43,442 nt of DNA. Source: Bacilli bacterium. Lineage in GTDB: Bacteria; Bacillota_I; Bacilli_A; Izemoplasmatales; Izemoplasmataceae. Position numbers and translations under genes: made by a program. The first letter of the stretch is position 1; each line of letters starts with the position of its first letter. Below are positions 27,617 through 36,924 of this stretch, piece after piece. The notes beneath the pieces were generated by a model. It saw nothing but the letters and a program-made list of their open reading frames with translations, was not told the DNA's origin and ran no database searches. The DNA lies in the NCBI GenBank assembly GCA_016936415.1, contig JAFGXW010000018.1:1-43442 (forward strand), written 5' to 3'.

Positions 27617-30012
27617 TGAAAAAATTTAATGTAAATCGCGCAGTAGCAACTATATTATTTATGAGCATAGTCACTATTATGTTAATATCGACAACTAGTA
27701 GTGTTTTTGCAAGTAGTACACCTTATTATACCTATACAACCGACAACGAATTTGGCTGGGTTAAAACAAGTGATGCCTATACGCCTGCAGGTCAAATTTT
27801 AAGTGCTGGAGGAGAAGCTTTCAAAACACCTGAGTATGTTTATGTTGATCATGAAGATTATGTATATATTACAGATTCTGGTGTATCAAAAGTGTATATA
27901 TTTGATAAAGATTTGAATTATGTAGATACCATGGAGTACTATGAATCAGCTATTGGTTTAAAGGATGGATTCCAAGCTGTTAATAGTGTGTTTGTTACGG
28001 AAGATAAAATCTATATCCCAGACTCTTTCCGTAAATGTGTATTTATTTTTGATCGTGAGAAAACCTTGAATCGTGAACAACAATATAATCTTTGGATGGA
28101 TGATGTTGACGGTAATGAAGAAATCTCATCAGGTGATTTATTCTACTTAAGTGAAGAAGTGGATGGGGAACAAGTTCCTATGGGAACACCTGTGTATGAA
28201 GTTGAAGTTACTGGACTAACCGAAGACGACAACAAGATTGTTGATTTTAAAGATTATGTAACAAATGAAGTCATGTTTACGAAAATTGATAAAGACGAAA
28301 TGCGTGGAAAATTTTTAAGTTGGGTTACCGCGGAATATGAGTCAAAAACATTGTTAATGTATACCATGTATGCATCAAAAAATGTTCCGATTCAAATCAT
28401 CAAGACACCTGAAGCACCTGTGTTTATTGAAGGATATACATTTGCACCTAAAAAAATCGCTGTAGATACTAGAGGGAATATGTATATTGTTGGTGCACAA
28501 TCCGATAATGGATTAATCATGTTGAACTATGAAGGTGAATTTTTGACTTTCTTTGGAGGTAACCCATTAAGAACGCCATTTATTGATCAAGTAAGATCGT
28601 TATTATTAAGTGAAGTTCAAAAGAAAAAACTCCGTGAAGAGTCGCAAATTTACATTGATTATGTGAGTAGTGTTGCGATTGATAAGAAGGGATTTATCTA
28701 TACAGTTACTTCAACATTAGAAGATAATGTTATAAAAAAATACAATGTATCAGGTAGAAACTACTTTAGTAATGATGCAGCAGGATGGGTTGGTGCTGTT
28801 GATTTATGGGTTGGTAATTATGGAAATGTTGTTGTTGTCGAAGAATTTGGTTGGATTAATGAGTACAATTCTGATGGACAACTGATCTTTAGTTTTAGTG
28901 TTAGTGATCGTGGGATCGATCGTGAAGGACTACTTAGTTTACCAAAGAGTATCGCCATTAGTTCGGAAGATAAGCTATATGTAGTTGATCAGGGGAATAA
29001 ACTACTTCAAGTATATGAACCAACAGAGTTTGCAAATGCTGTGCACACTGCTTTACAAGCATATCAAGATGGTGACGAAGCTCTTGCAAAACAAAATTGG
29101 AGTTATTCTTTAGAATATGCAACAGTATTTGATTTAGCGCATATTGGGCTTGGTGATGCTTACGTAAGACAAGAAGATTATGCTGCTGCACTTCGTGAAT
29201 ATCAATTGGCTTCATATAAAGTTGGTATATCGGATACATATTGGCAAGTTAGACAAGATTGGATGGAACAAAACTTAGAGACTGTTTTTACCGTTATTAT
29301 TGCGTTTGTTGTGTTACAGTGGATTCTTCGTTTTGTGAATAAGAGATATTTGTTTACCAAAAAAATTGGAACCAAAATACAGGAACTTAGAAAGAAAAAT
29401 AGTGTGATTGATGAGTTGTTCTATATTCCAAAATTTATCAAAAACCCATTGGATGGTTTTTATCAAATCAAACGTAAAAATCGAGTTTCTGTCAAAACAG
29501 CAAGTATTATTTACTTTGGTTTAGCATTGGTATTTGTGATGTACTATGAATTGACAAATGTAATATTTATTGAGGACTCTAATCCGAATATTTTATATGA
29601 ATTATTGATTTTAGCAAGTGTGTTAATCCTTTGGGTAGTTGCTAATTATTTCGTTTGCCTTATTAATGATGGAGAAGGATCGTTTAAAAATGTATATGTT
29701 TCTACAGCGATGAGCTTTACTCCAATATTCTATGTCATTCCTGCATTAATATTACTGAGTAATGTTTTGACTTACCAAGAAGCAGTATTCTATAGTGTAC
29801 CAATGACATTTACAATGATATGGGTTGCAATCTATTTCTTCTTCATGATTAAGGAAATTCATAATTATGAAGTCGGAGAAACCATGGGTATTATTTTTAA
29901 GAGTATGTTTACAATGTTGATTATGGGTATTTTTATCTTCGTAGTCTACTCACTAAATAGTCAAATTTTCACTGTCTCAACTGAGATAGCTAGGGAGATG
30001 ATTGAAAGATGA
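27616..30012 (+). CDS. NHL-propeller/TPR protein with YIP1-like membrane domain
   Basis: This 798-residue membrane protein has an unusual layout. A signal or anchor segment (about 10-32) is followed by an extracytoplasmic NHL-type beta-propeller (about 45-460), with repeats such as PEYVYVDHEDYVYITDSG, PKKIAVDTRGNMYIVGA, VSSVAIDKKGFIYTVT and PKSIAISSEDKLYVVDQGN. TPR-like helices follow at about 475-545 (ALAKQNWSYSLEYA, LAHIGLGDAYVRQEDYAAALREY). A membrane segment near 555-575 and a C-terminal block of about five segments from about 624 resemble the YIP1 family. Similar proteins occur beside DUF5696 genes and large receptors in Firmicutes (recalled, not searched). Their function is not known to me. 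It may link the external glycan machinery to the permeases. It overlaps both neighbours. Confidence 0.72.
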   Translation: MKKFNVNRAVATILFMSIVTIMLISTTSSVFASSTPYYTYTTDNEFGWVKTSDAYTPAGQILSAGGEAFKTPEYVYVDHEDYVYITDSGVSKVYIFDKDLNYVDTMEYYESAIGLKDGFQAVNSVFVTEDKIYIPDSFRKCVFIFDREKTLNREQQYNLWMDDVDGNEEISSGDLFYLSEEVDGEQVPMGTPVYEVEVTGLTEDDNKIVDFKDYVTNEVMFTKIDKDEMRGKFLSWVTAEYESKTLLMYTMYASKNVPIQIIKTPEAPVFIEGYTFAPKKIAVDTRGNMYIVGAQSDNGLIMLNYEGEFLTFFGGNPLRTPFIDQVRSLLLSEVQKKKLREESQIYIDYVSSVAIDKKGFIYTVTSTLEDNVIKKYNVSGRNYFSNDAAGWVGAVDLWVGNYGNVVVVEEFGWINEYNSDGQLIFSFSVSDRGIDREGLLSLPKSIAISSEDKLYVVDQGNKLLQVYEPTEFANAVHTALQAYQDGDEALAKQNWSYSLEYATVFDLAHIGLGDAYVRQEDYAAALREYQLASYKVGISDTYWQVRQDWMEQNLETVFTVIIAFVVLQWILRFVNKRYLFTKKIGTKIQELRKKNSVIDELFYIPKFIKNPLDGFYQIKRKNRVSVKTASIIYFGLALVFVMYYELTNVIFIEDSNPNILYELLILASVLILWVVANYFVCLINDGEGSFKNVYVSTAMSFTPIFYVIPALILLSNVLTYQEAVFYSVPMTFTMIWVAIYFFFMIKEIHNYEVGETMGIIFKSMFTMLIMGIFIFVVYSLNSQIFTVSTEIAREMIER

Positions 30013-32324
30013 TGAAAAAACTAATGTTATTTTTAGTAATTCCAAGTGTAATTTTTGGTGTTTTTGCTCTTTCTAGAATCGTTTCTGCGAAAGAAATTGA
30101 TTATGACGTTTTATATGGAAATTCATTACACGATGTTGATTATATTGGAAATACCTATATTGAAACCGTAGACAAAGATTTAATGAATTATAATGTTGTG
30201 ATTCCTCCTTCATTTGTTTTAATGAGTGAAGATGACACATTACAACTATATTTAGAAGAAGAAACGTTGGCAATTGCTGTTAGAGTGAAAGCCAATGGAT
30301 ATGTTTATTCATCTTATAATTTTAACGATTCTTTTGCTGGAAAAGGGGCTTCAGTAGTTAATCCAATTAAGTCAGGTGTTGTGCTTGATTTATACAAAGA
30401 AAGTACACCAACCTCACAGTCATATCTTGATGAAAAAGAAGTATTTATTGATGGTGTATCAACGGTATCTCAAATTGCAAAATCTGTGATAACTCCAACA
30501 TTAAATGGCTTTAAAGCTGCCATTGATTTTGATAATCCAGAATTAATGATCAAGTTTGATTTATATGTAGAAATTATTCAAGGGGAATTGGTAGTAAATA
30601 TCCCAAATGATTCCATTATTGAATACAATCCAAACTTATGGGTAACAGGAGAAGAATATTACTCTCTACGTAATATTGTCTTATTCCCTTATTTTGGAAG
30701 TACAAAATCGGTTAACGATGGTTATGTAGTGATTCCTGATGGAAGCGGTGCGTTAATCTCACTTGAAGCTTCGCCTGATATCAAGGCTTCGTTTACACTT
30801 GATGTGTATGGAGATGATTTGGGATACTCTTCTCCAGCATTTCGTACGAGAGCTTTGAGTGTAAAAGATGTAGCACGTATCACGATGCCTATCTATGGTA
30901 TGGTACATGATGTCGGAAATACTGGTTTCTTGGTGATTAGTGAATCTGGTGCAAATTATGGACTATTGAACTTTAAATCAGCTGGAATCATCAATGATTA
31001 TTATAATACGTATTTTAGTTACCGTTACCGTGAAAGCTATGAACAATATCAGTCGCGAGCAAACGAAGACCAATATCGTATCTCATTACAAGAAGAATTA
31101 GACCAATATGATTTGACTCAAAAGTATGTGTTCCTAAGTGGAGAAGAAGCATCTTATGTTGGAATGGCAAAAGCATATCAAAATTATTTGCTTGATTCAA
31201 ATCAATTAGGAGATAAAAGACGAAGTATATATTCCGAAACACCGACAAAAATTGATTTTATAGGTGCGGAGATTACCAATGGAATCTTATCTTCAAAAAC
31301 ACAAGAAGTTACAACATATAATGAAATAGTTGAAATTTTAAAGGAACTAAAAAATGATGGGTATTCTGAATTGATTGGTTCATTAAAAACTTATAATATG
31401 AGTAAGGATAGTTATCGTTTTGATATTTATCGTCAACTTGGTGGAAAAAGTGATTTTGAAAATATGTTGAAGTATATGGCGGATAATGACATTCCATTTA
31501 GTTATTATTCAGATTATGTAAGAAGTTATGCTGACTATTCAAAAATGCATGCACAAACATTAAGCAAACGATCGATTTATTACATTGAGCTATCTTGGAT
31601 GTTTTATGCACATAATACCGTTTCAGCAAAATACTATATGGATTTTGCAAAGGACGATGTGGATGAGTTAAGCAAGTACAATATTAACAGTATTGCACTA
31701 GCAGGTTTTGATCGTTCTATTTTTACTAGTTATAAAAATCGTGTTATTTTCAGCAATGAGAATATGGATTTGATTATGGAAACGCTCGCCTATTTAAATG
31801 AGCAAGAGATTCATACGAACTTGTATTTGCCAGATGCGTATTTGTATCAATATGTAGATGAGTATTATGATGCACCAATTGGTTCATCAGAGTTTAGTTT
31901 CCAAGCAGCAACGATTCCGTTTTTACAGTTGGTTGTTGGTGGGTATATGGATATGTATTCTCCATATTTAAACTTTGTTTCTGATGAAACGACATCATTG
32001 CTACGCATGGTTGAATTTGGTGTATTCCCAAGTTATGTTTTAACGGGATCTTCACCATATGTGTTGAAAAATACTAACTCTAGTAATGTTTATATCAGTG
32101 AGTATAGTGTTTTATCAAGAAGAATTGGTGATTATTATAATTTAATTAATGAGGGATTAACAGCCACAATTGGATTAGAAATGACAGACCACACATTTCT
32201 AGCTGAAGGTGTTAGTATGGTTGAATATGATAATTCAACACAAATAATTATCAACTATAATACAGTTGATGTCACCATAGGCTCAATCATCGTTCCGAGC
32301 CAAGGATATGTGGTGATACCATGA
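30009..32324 (+). CDS. DUF5696-like exported protein
   Basis: This 771-residue protein begins with a hydrophobic signal or anchor (about 4-27, ending VSA-KE). The first third looks like a beta-sandwich, followed by the stretch GYVVIPDGSGALI at about 238-250, which I recognise from DUF5696 proteins. The last part may be a barrel: ELIGSLKTYNMSKDSYRFDIY, FSYYSDYVR, LYLPDAYLYQYVDEYY, then FPSYVLTGSSPYVLKNTNSSNVY. The fold resembles glycoside-hydrolase-like barrels, but no catalytic pair can be assigned by eye. The start ATG 30009 overlaps the stop of the YIP1-like gene, and its own stop overlaps the next permease start (ATGA). The tight coupling implies a job in the same transporter complex. Function unknown. 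Confidence 0.7.
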   Translation: MMKKLMLFLVIPSVIFGVFALSRIVSAKEIDYDVLYGNSLHDVDYIGNTYIETVDKDLMNYNVVIPPSFVLMSEDDTLQLYLEEETLAIAVRVKANGYVYSSYNFNDSFAGKGASVVNPIKSGVVLDLYKESTPTSQSYLDEKEVFIDGVSTVSQIAKSVITPTLNGFKAAIDFDNPELMIKFDLYVEIIQGELVVNIPNDSIIEYNPNLWVTGEEYYSLRNIVLFPYFGSTKSVNDGYVVIPDGSGALISLEASPDIKASFTLDVYGDDLGYSSPAFRTRALSVKDVARITMPIYGMVHDVGNTGFLVISESGANYGLLNFKSAGIINDYYNTYFSYRYRESYEQYQSRANEDQYRISLQEELDQYDLTQKYVFLSGEEASYVGMAKAYQNYLLDSNQLGDKRRSIYSETPTKIDFIGAEITNGILSSKTQEVTTYNEIVEILKELKNDGYSELIGSLKTYNMSKDSYRFDIYRQLGGKSDFENMLKYMADNDIPFSYYSDYVRSYADYSKMHAQTLSKRSIYYIELSWMFYAHNTVSAKYYMDFAKDDVDELSKYNINSIALAGFDRSIFTSYKNRVIFSNENMDLIMETLAYLNEQEIHTNLYLPDAYLYQYVDEYYDAPIGSSEFSFQAATIPFLQLVVGGYMDMYSPYLNFVSDETTSLLRMVEFGVFPSYVLTGSSPYVLKNTNSSNVYISEYSVLSRRIGDYYNLINEGLTATIGLEMTDHTFLAEGVSMVEYDNSTQIIINYNTVDVTIGSIIVPSQGYVVIP

Positions 32325-33415
32325 GAAAAGTGATGAGAAGTATAAAGAGTGGTCTCTTAAAAACAAAACATTTTGTTGTTTCAGTTTTGGAAAAAGCGAT
32401 GAATTTTATTGGTAACTTATATGATTCAAAGCCTATTTTTGCTGTTAGAAGTTTTATTGTAAAAATATTGAAATTCATCATAGTTGTGCCTTGTGTCTGG
32501 TTCTATCAACACGTAATAGACAAAACTGTAGGTAAACTAATCAAAAAATCGTGGTTTAAGGCAACATTCGCACAAAAAAGAGCAATTACAGGTTATTTAT
32601 TTGTTCTGCCTTGGATTATCGGGTTTGTAGGGTTAGTAGTTTACCCATTTGGTAGAATCGTTTATATGAGCTTAAATAATGTTAGTTTATATCAACAAAA
32701 TTATACGTTTGACTGGGTTGGGTTACGAAATTTTGAAAGAATATTATTTGAAGATATTGATTTTGTTCTTGAGATTCAAAACTTTATCGTAAGGGTCTTA
32801 TTGTACTCACCAGTAATTATTACGCTTTCCATTATTATAGCAATGTTATTGAACCAAAATATTAAAGGAAAAGGTTTCTTTAGAATGGTATTCTTCTTAC
32901 CAATCATTATTCTAAATGGTGAATTACTTGAGAATATGAGTAACTATGGTGGTATGGATATTAATTTAAGTTTCTTTGTTATTGATATAATCACTACCAT
33001 TGTTCCACACTCAGCATTGGACTTATTTGTTGGTCTGTTTGAAATTATTATTGAAATACTTTGGTATTGTGGTGTTCCAATCTTAATCTTCTTAGCCATG
33101 TTGCAAAAAGTAGATAAAAGTCTATATGAAGCAGCATCTATTGATGGGGCAAACAGTTGGAGTATATTCTGGAAAATTGTACTACCTGCCATTTATCCGG
33201 CAATTAGTGTTTCCATCATTTTCATCGTTGTATTTCTAGCAAACTTTGATGGAAATCCGATTAATCTATTAATTTTACAGTCTAAGAATGACGGTTCACG
33301 TCGAGACGGATATGCTTCGGCAATGGCTCTAATTTATGCATCACTTCAAATTGTAATAATTTCCTTATTATTCTTACTAACAAGAGATCGCTCAAGTAAA
33401 AAGGAAAGGGTGTGA
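32321..33415 (+). CDS. Sugar ABC permease, MalF-type with N-terminal extension (pair 2)
   Basis: This is a 364-residue permease. The core from about residue 85 has the usual segments: ITGYLFVLPWIIGFVGLVVYPFGRIVYMSLNNV, WVGLRNFERILFE, and the EAA loop YEAASIDGANSWSIFWKIVLPAIYPA at about 268. Before it lies an extra basic stretch of about 85 residues with a hydrophobic helix (ILKFIIVVPCVWFYQHVI), absent from ordinary MalF-type proteins of about 300 residues. It overlaps the DUF5696-like gene by four bases and is followed after four bases by its partner. The extension may contact the neighbouring YIP1-like or DUF5696-like protein; that is inference. Confidence 0.9.
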   Translation: MRKVMRSIKSGLLKTKHFVVSVLEKAMNFIGNLYDSKPIFAVRSFIVKILKFIIVVPCVWFYQHVIDKTVGKLIKKSWFKATFAQKRAITGYLFVLPWIIGFVGLVVYPFGRIVYMSLNNVSLYQQNYTFDWVGLRNFERILFEDIDFVLEIQNFIVRVLLYSPVIITLSIIIAMLLNQNIKGKGFFRMVFFLPIIILNGELLENMSNYGGMDINLSFFVIDIITTIVPHSALDLFVGLFEIIIEILWYCGVPILIFLAMLQKVDKSLYEAASIDGANSWSIFWKIVLPAIYPAISVSIIFIVVFLANFDGNPINLLILQSKNDGSRRDGYASAMALIYASLQIVIISLLFLLTRDRSSKKERV

Positions 33416-33419
33416 GAAG

Positions 33420-34586
33420 ATGACCAAATATGAAGAGTTAAAGAGAAAGATATCAAATAAACTTCCAACTTGGAAAAAGCATCTTATTGGGAACGGAAAT
33501 GGCAATGGTGTTTTATTTAAAATTGCAATTTACTTCCTTTCAATCACCTTTGCATTTGTATTTATTTATCCGATATTTTATATGTTTATGATTAGTTTAA
33601 TGTCAAACACAGACTTAGTGGATAGCACAATTCTTTGGATTCCATCTAGTGTATACTATCAAAACTATTTGTTTGCGGTAAATGGACTAAGTCTAGATGA
33701 ATCTTATTTTAAAACAGTTATTAATATCTTCCTACACAAAGATTTAATCATCACATCACCATATATGGTTGAGGTAAGAAAACTAATTGTTATCATCGCA
33801 ATTATCCCAATTACAGTATTATTTGGAGGAATCTACTTTGAAAACAAAGGGAAACTATTTGGTGTAAGTTTGTTTATTGTTGTTTTAATTATGATTTTCC
33901 CTAAGAGTTATGTAGATAGTTTATATGTTGCAGGAACCACTACTTTAGTAACGGTATTTAGTAGTGCAATAATTGGGTATGGTTTGGCAAGATTTGAGTT
34001 TAAAGGCAAAAAATTAATTATGGTTTTGATGTTATTGGTGTATGTATTACCAAAGACATTATTGTTTATTTCAAGAAGTCAATTGTATGGTACTTTGGGA
34101 ATTAAAGGAACTATGTTTGCACTTTGGATCCCGTCATTTATGGGTCAAGGGTTACAAGCCACTTTCTTTATATTAATATTCTTTCAATTCTTTAAAATGT
34201 TACCAAATCAGATTGAAGAATCGGCTTATATTGATGGTGCAAATACATTGACAATTTTCTTTAGAATTGCCATTCCAATGGCTGTGCCAGCCTTTGTCAT
34301 TTCAATCACTTATGGATTTGCAGTGAACTGGAATGAATTGTTCTTAACCAATATTTATTTAAACGGAAACATCAAGACAATTCCAATGTTACTACAAGGT
34401 TTGCAAGCAGCTTGGGGTAGCGTTGCAGACTACTCAACAGGTAGTGATGTGGTGAATGTTGACTTCACAGAAGCCAAAGCATTTGCTGGAACAATGTTAT
34501 CAATCATACCTCTTGTAATTATGTACGGAATCATTCAAAGATACTTTATTGAAAGCATTGATAAATCAGGAATTACAGGTGAATAA
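33420..34586 (+). CDS. Sugar ABC permease, MalG-type with inserted segments (pair 2)
   Basis: This is a 388-residue permease with the EAA loop EESAYIDGANTLTIFFRIAIPMAVPA at about 267 and the typical IIGYGLARFEFKGKK segment. It is about 100 residues longer than most MalG-type proteins. Between the first and second core segments lies an insertion with two extra hydrophobic stretches (LIVIIAIIPITVLFGGIYF and KLFGVSLFIVVLIMIFPKSYV), and the N-terminus has a basic tail with an NGNGNG run. Last gene of the operon; a terminator follows its stop directly. It pairs with the preceding permease. No ATPase gene follows. Confidence 0.9.
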   Translation: MTKYEELKRKISNKLPTWKKHLIGNGNGNGVLFKIAIYFLSITFAFVFIYPIFYMFMISLMSNTDLVDSTILWIPSSVYYQNYLFAVNGLSLDESYFKTVINIFLHKDLIITSPYMVEVRKLIVIIAIIPITVLFGGIYFENKGKLFGVSLFIVVLIMIFPKSYVDSLYVAGTTTLVTVFSSAIIGYGLARFEFKGKKLIMVLMLLVYVLPKTLLFISRSQLYGTLGIKGTMFALWIPSFMGQGLQATFFILIFFQFFKMLPNQIEESAYIDGANTLTIFFRIAIPMAVPAFVISITYGFAVNWNELFLTNIYLNGNIKTIPMLLQGLQAAWGSVADYSTGSDVVNVDFTEAKAFAGTMLSIIPLVIMYGIIQRYFIESIDKSGITGE

Positions 34587-34617
34587 AAAAAGTGTAGTCA
34601 TATTGACTACACTTTTT
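34587..34617. terminator. Bidirectional terminator between converging genes
   Basis: AAAAAGTGTAGTCA at 34587-34600 and TGACTACACTTTTT at 34604-34617 form a perfect 14-pair stem with a three-base loop. It has A-tract and T-tract flanks on both strands. It starts one base after the permease stop and reaches into the amylase stop codon on the other strand, so it serves both operons. Confidence 0.95.
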
Positions 34618-36838
34618 AATTCACTAAGGTATCTAATAATTCAAAAGGTAATTTTAGGACAATACTACCATTTGGAGAGATGCCTCCAAAATCAGTATCA
34701 AAAGTGCTATATAGAATTTCGTAACTACTAAACTCATTTGGAATAGGTACGTGGTTTCTAGAACTAAAATTAAAGAGTACAATGACGAGTTCAGAATCTT
34801 CTCCGTTATCAAATACGCGATAGTATCCTTCTAATCCAGTAGATGAATATGGAATAAAGTCTCCGTAACTTAAAGCAAGACTGTGGTTTCTTGCATACCC
34901 AATATCAATGTATGATTGTAAAATAGATTGATTATCCAATAATTGAACGCTAACTGGGTCAACATTAGAGTCTGCATAATTGATTGGCATTGTATCGTAA
35001 TAATCTCCCCATACCATTGATGTTCTTTGCCCCATAATTCCAATTTCGTCACCGAAATATATGTATGGATTTCCAGGTAAGAATAATACAACTTCTGCAG
35101 CTAACCTAGCTTCTTGAATGTTATCTTCAAAAATGCTGGCGATACGCTCTTGATCATGATTCCTTAAAAAAGGAGCATCAATATAATTGGAAGAATATTT
35201 GGAAATCTCTGAATATATTTGTTGTATTGAAGACGACAAGGAAGTTCCTAAATAGCCATTTATAGAGGCTATAATTCGATCTGATACTTCAAAATTAAAT
35301 GCAGAAATCCCCGAACGATAATACTTTGCATAAGTAGTGTAACTGTCCCATGCCTCGCCAACTATATAGACATCAGGATTACTGAGAGAACAGTGATTTT
35401 TGAAACCAGTTAAAAATTCAATATTTGCTTCTGTATTGTTTGGAATGTCTAGGTATTCGTTTACGCCAAAAATATGTGCAATTGCATCCATACGATATCC
35501 TGTAACTCCTGTTTCTTCAATCCACCAAGTACCAACATCATAAATATAGTCAATAACTTCTTGGTTTAAATAATTAAGGTCAGGCATCCAATCGGAGAAG
35601 TAGGCAGCATAGTACTTGCCACTTAAAGAAGAATGTACGGTAAAAGATGTTTTTTTCAAGTGTGGATTGGCAAATGGATTATACCAAATAGTTTGTCCCC
35701 ATGAGCCTTTTAGATTGAAGCGAGGATCATTAGAATCTATCCAAGTAAACCAATCATAATAATTGCTAGTTACACCATTTTTAAGGACATCTTGGAATAT
35801 TGAATTATATGCTCCCATATGATTGACCACTAAATCAATTATCACATCTATTCCCATTTCTTTTGCGGTGCTTACCAGTTCTTTAAAATCAAGCATTGTT
35901 CCATATTCATTATCAACTTCATAATAATCATCTGTCTCATAACCATGATCAGATCTTGATTGCATAATTGGCATTAGCCAAATTCCACCAACACCCAGAC
36001 TTTTTAAATATGGTAGGTTATCAATAATTCCTTGGAAGTCACCAATATTATTGTTGTTGCTATCTGCGAATGTTCTAACATATATCTCGTAGTAAATTTT
36101 ATTGTTTTTATAAACCAATTGATAGTTAGTGCCAGATACATTTTCATCTGGAAGGGTAATGATTCTTGAGGTATCTCCTAAATATTCATCTACGCATTTT
36201 GTTTGAAAGGGATCTTCGATACAGCTTTTTGCTAATACAGAAATCACTTTTGAAATGGTAAAGTTTCCATCGACAGTAGAAATTGTAATGGTTACAGTAC
36301 CTTCACTAATACCAAATACGTATCCATAACTACTTACAGTTGCAATGGATTCATCACTTGATGTGATTGTAATATCTTGATTTGTAGCATCTGTTGGTAA
36401 AATCTCCCATTTTAACTTGATGAATTCATCAATAAATACTTCAGTTAAAGAATTACTTTCTTCAGCAAAAGAAATACTTGATACAAGAGTACTACATTTA
36501 TCTTGTGTATTGTCTTCTTCACAAGATAGTTCAACCACATTGATGATTATGTTTAATTCGCCCTTAGTTTGTTGGTCATCAAAAACAAAAAGCACGACTG
36601 GGTAAGTGCCAACCGTATTTAAATCATATGTGCCATCGATTTCAATCAATTGTGATAAATCATTCCCATCTTCATCAAAAGCACTGATGACGCTGAAATC
36701 AAATGAGTCAGTCCCAATTTTCACATCAAAGATAGTATCATCTGGATAATTAAATGTGATGACACGATTTGTTTTATTGCATGAAGTTAAAGTGAACAAC
36801 AACAATAGAAGTAAAAATCCTGTGATTAATTTTTTCAT
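34616..36838 (-). CDS. Lipoprotein alpha-amylase (GH13) with Ig-like domains
   Basis: This 740-residue surface enzyme should hydrolyse alpha-1,4-glucans. It begins with a lipoprotein signal, lipobox LTSC (C at residue 20). A DUF5011-like Ig domain follows (to about 105, GTYPVVLFVFDD), then a cysteine module CEEDNTQDKC, a BIG2-like Ig domain (about 120-200: ILPTDATNQDITITSSDESIATVSSYGYVFGISEGTVTI) and a second module CIEDPFQTKC. The GH13 barrel starts near residue 245 (YYEIYVRTFADSNNNNIGDFQGI). Region I is DLVVNHMG; catalytic residues are D451 (GYRMDA), E495 (VGEAWDS) and D562 (RNHDQE). The exact GH13 subfamily (alpha-amylase, neopullulanase-like) is not settled. It has its own extended -10 promoter and shares a terminator with the transport operon. 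Confidence 0.92.
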   Translation of the reverse strand: MKKLITGFLLLLLLFTLTSCNKTNRVITFNYPDDTIFDVKIGTDSFDFSVISAFDEDGNDLSQLIEIDGTYDLNTVGTYPVVLFVFDDQQTKGELNIIINVVELSCEEDNTQDKCSTLVSSISFAEESNSLTEVFIDEFIKLKWEILPTDATNQDITITSSDESIATVSSYGYVFGISEGTVTITISTVDGNFTISKVISVLAKSCIEDPFQTKCVDEYLGDTSRIITLPDENVSGTNYQLVYKNNKIYYEIYVRTFADSNNNNIGDFQGIIDNLPYLKSLGVGGIWLMPIMQSRSDHGYETDDYYEVDNEYGTMLDFKELVSTAKEMGIDVIIDLVVNHMGAYNSIFQDVLKNGVTSNYYDWFTWIDSNDPRFNLKGSWGQTIWYNPFANPHLKKTSFTVHSSLSGKYYAAYFSDWMPDLNYLNQEVIDYIYDVGTWWIEETGVTGYRMDAIAHIFGVNEYLDIPNNTEANIEFLTGFKNHCSLSNPDVYIVGEAWDSYTTYAKYYRSGISAFNFEVSDRIIASINGYLGTSLSSSIQQIYSEISKYSSNYIDAPFLRNHDQERIASIFEDNIQEARLAAEVVLFLPGNPYIYFGDEIGIMGQRTSMVWGDYYDTMPINYADSNVDPVSVQLLDNQSILQSYIDIGYARNHSLALSYGDFIPYSSTGLEGYYRVFDNGEDSELVIVLFNFSSRNHVPIPNEFSSYEILYSTFDTDFGGISPNGSIVLKLPFELLDTLVN

Positions 36839-36861
36839 TTATATCAACTCTTTCTTCTATA

Positions 36862-36870
36862 ATTATATCA
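36862..36870 (-). promoter_or_regulatory. Extended -10 promoter of the amylase gene
   Basis: Read on the minus strand, TGATATAAT fits TG-N-TATAAT, 24 bases before the gene start. No good -35 box and no TATCATGTTTTGTC block is present, so the amylase gene does not share the visible control site of the + strand genes. Confidence 0.55.
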
Positions 36871-36885
36871 CAAATTGATGAAGAA

Positions 36886-36924
36886 AATAAAAATATGACA
36901 ATGCAAAAATTGCGTTGTCATATT
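36886..36924 (-). terminator. Terminator of the minus-strand desulfidase-like gene
   Basis: On the minus strand AATATGACAA pairs with TTGTCATATT (36915-36924 with 36892-36901), with further inner pairs including one wobble, followed by a T-rich tract. The hairpin includes the stop codon of the gene. Confidence 0.85.
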
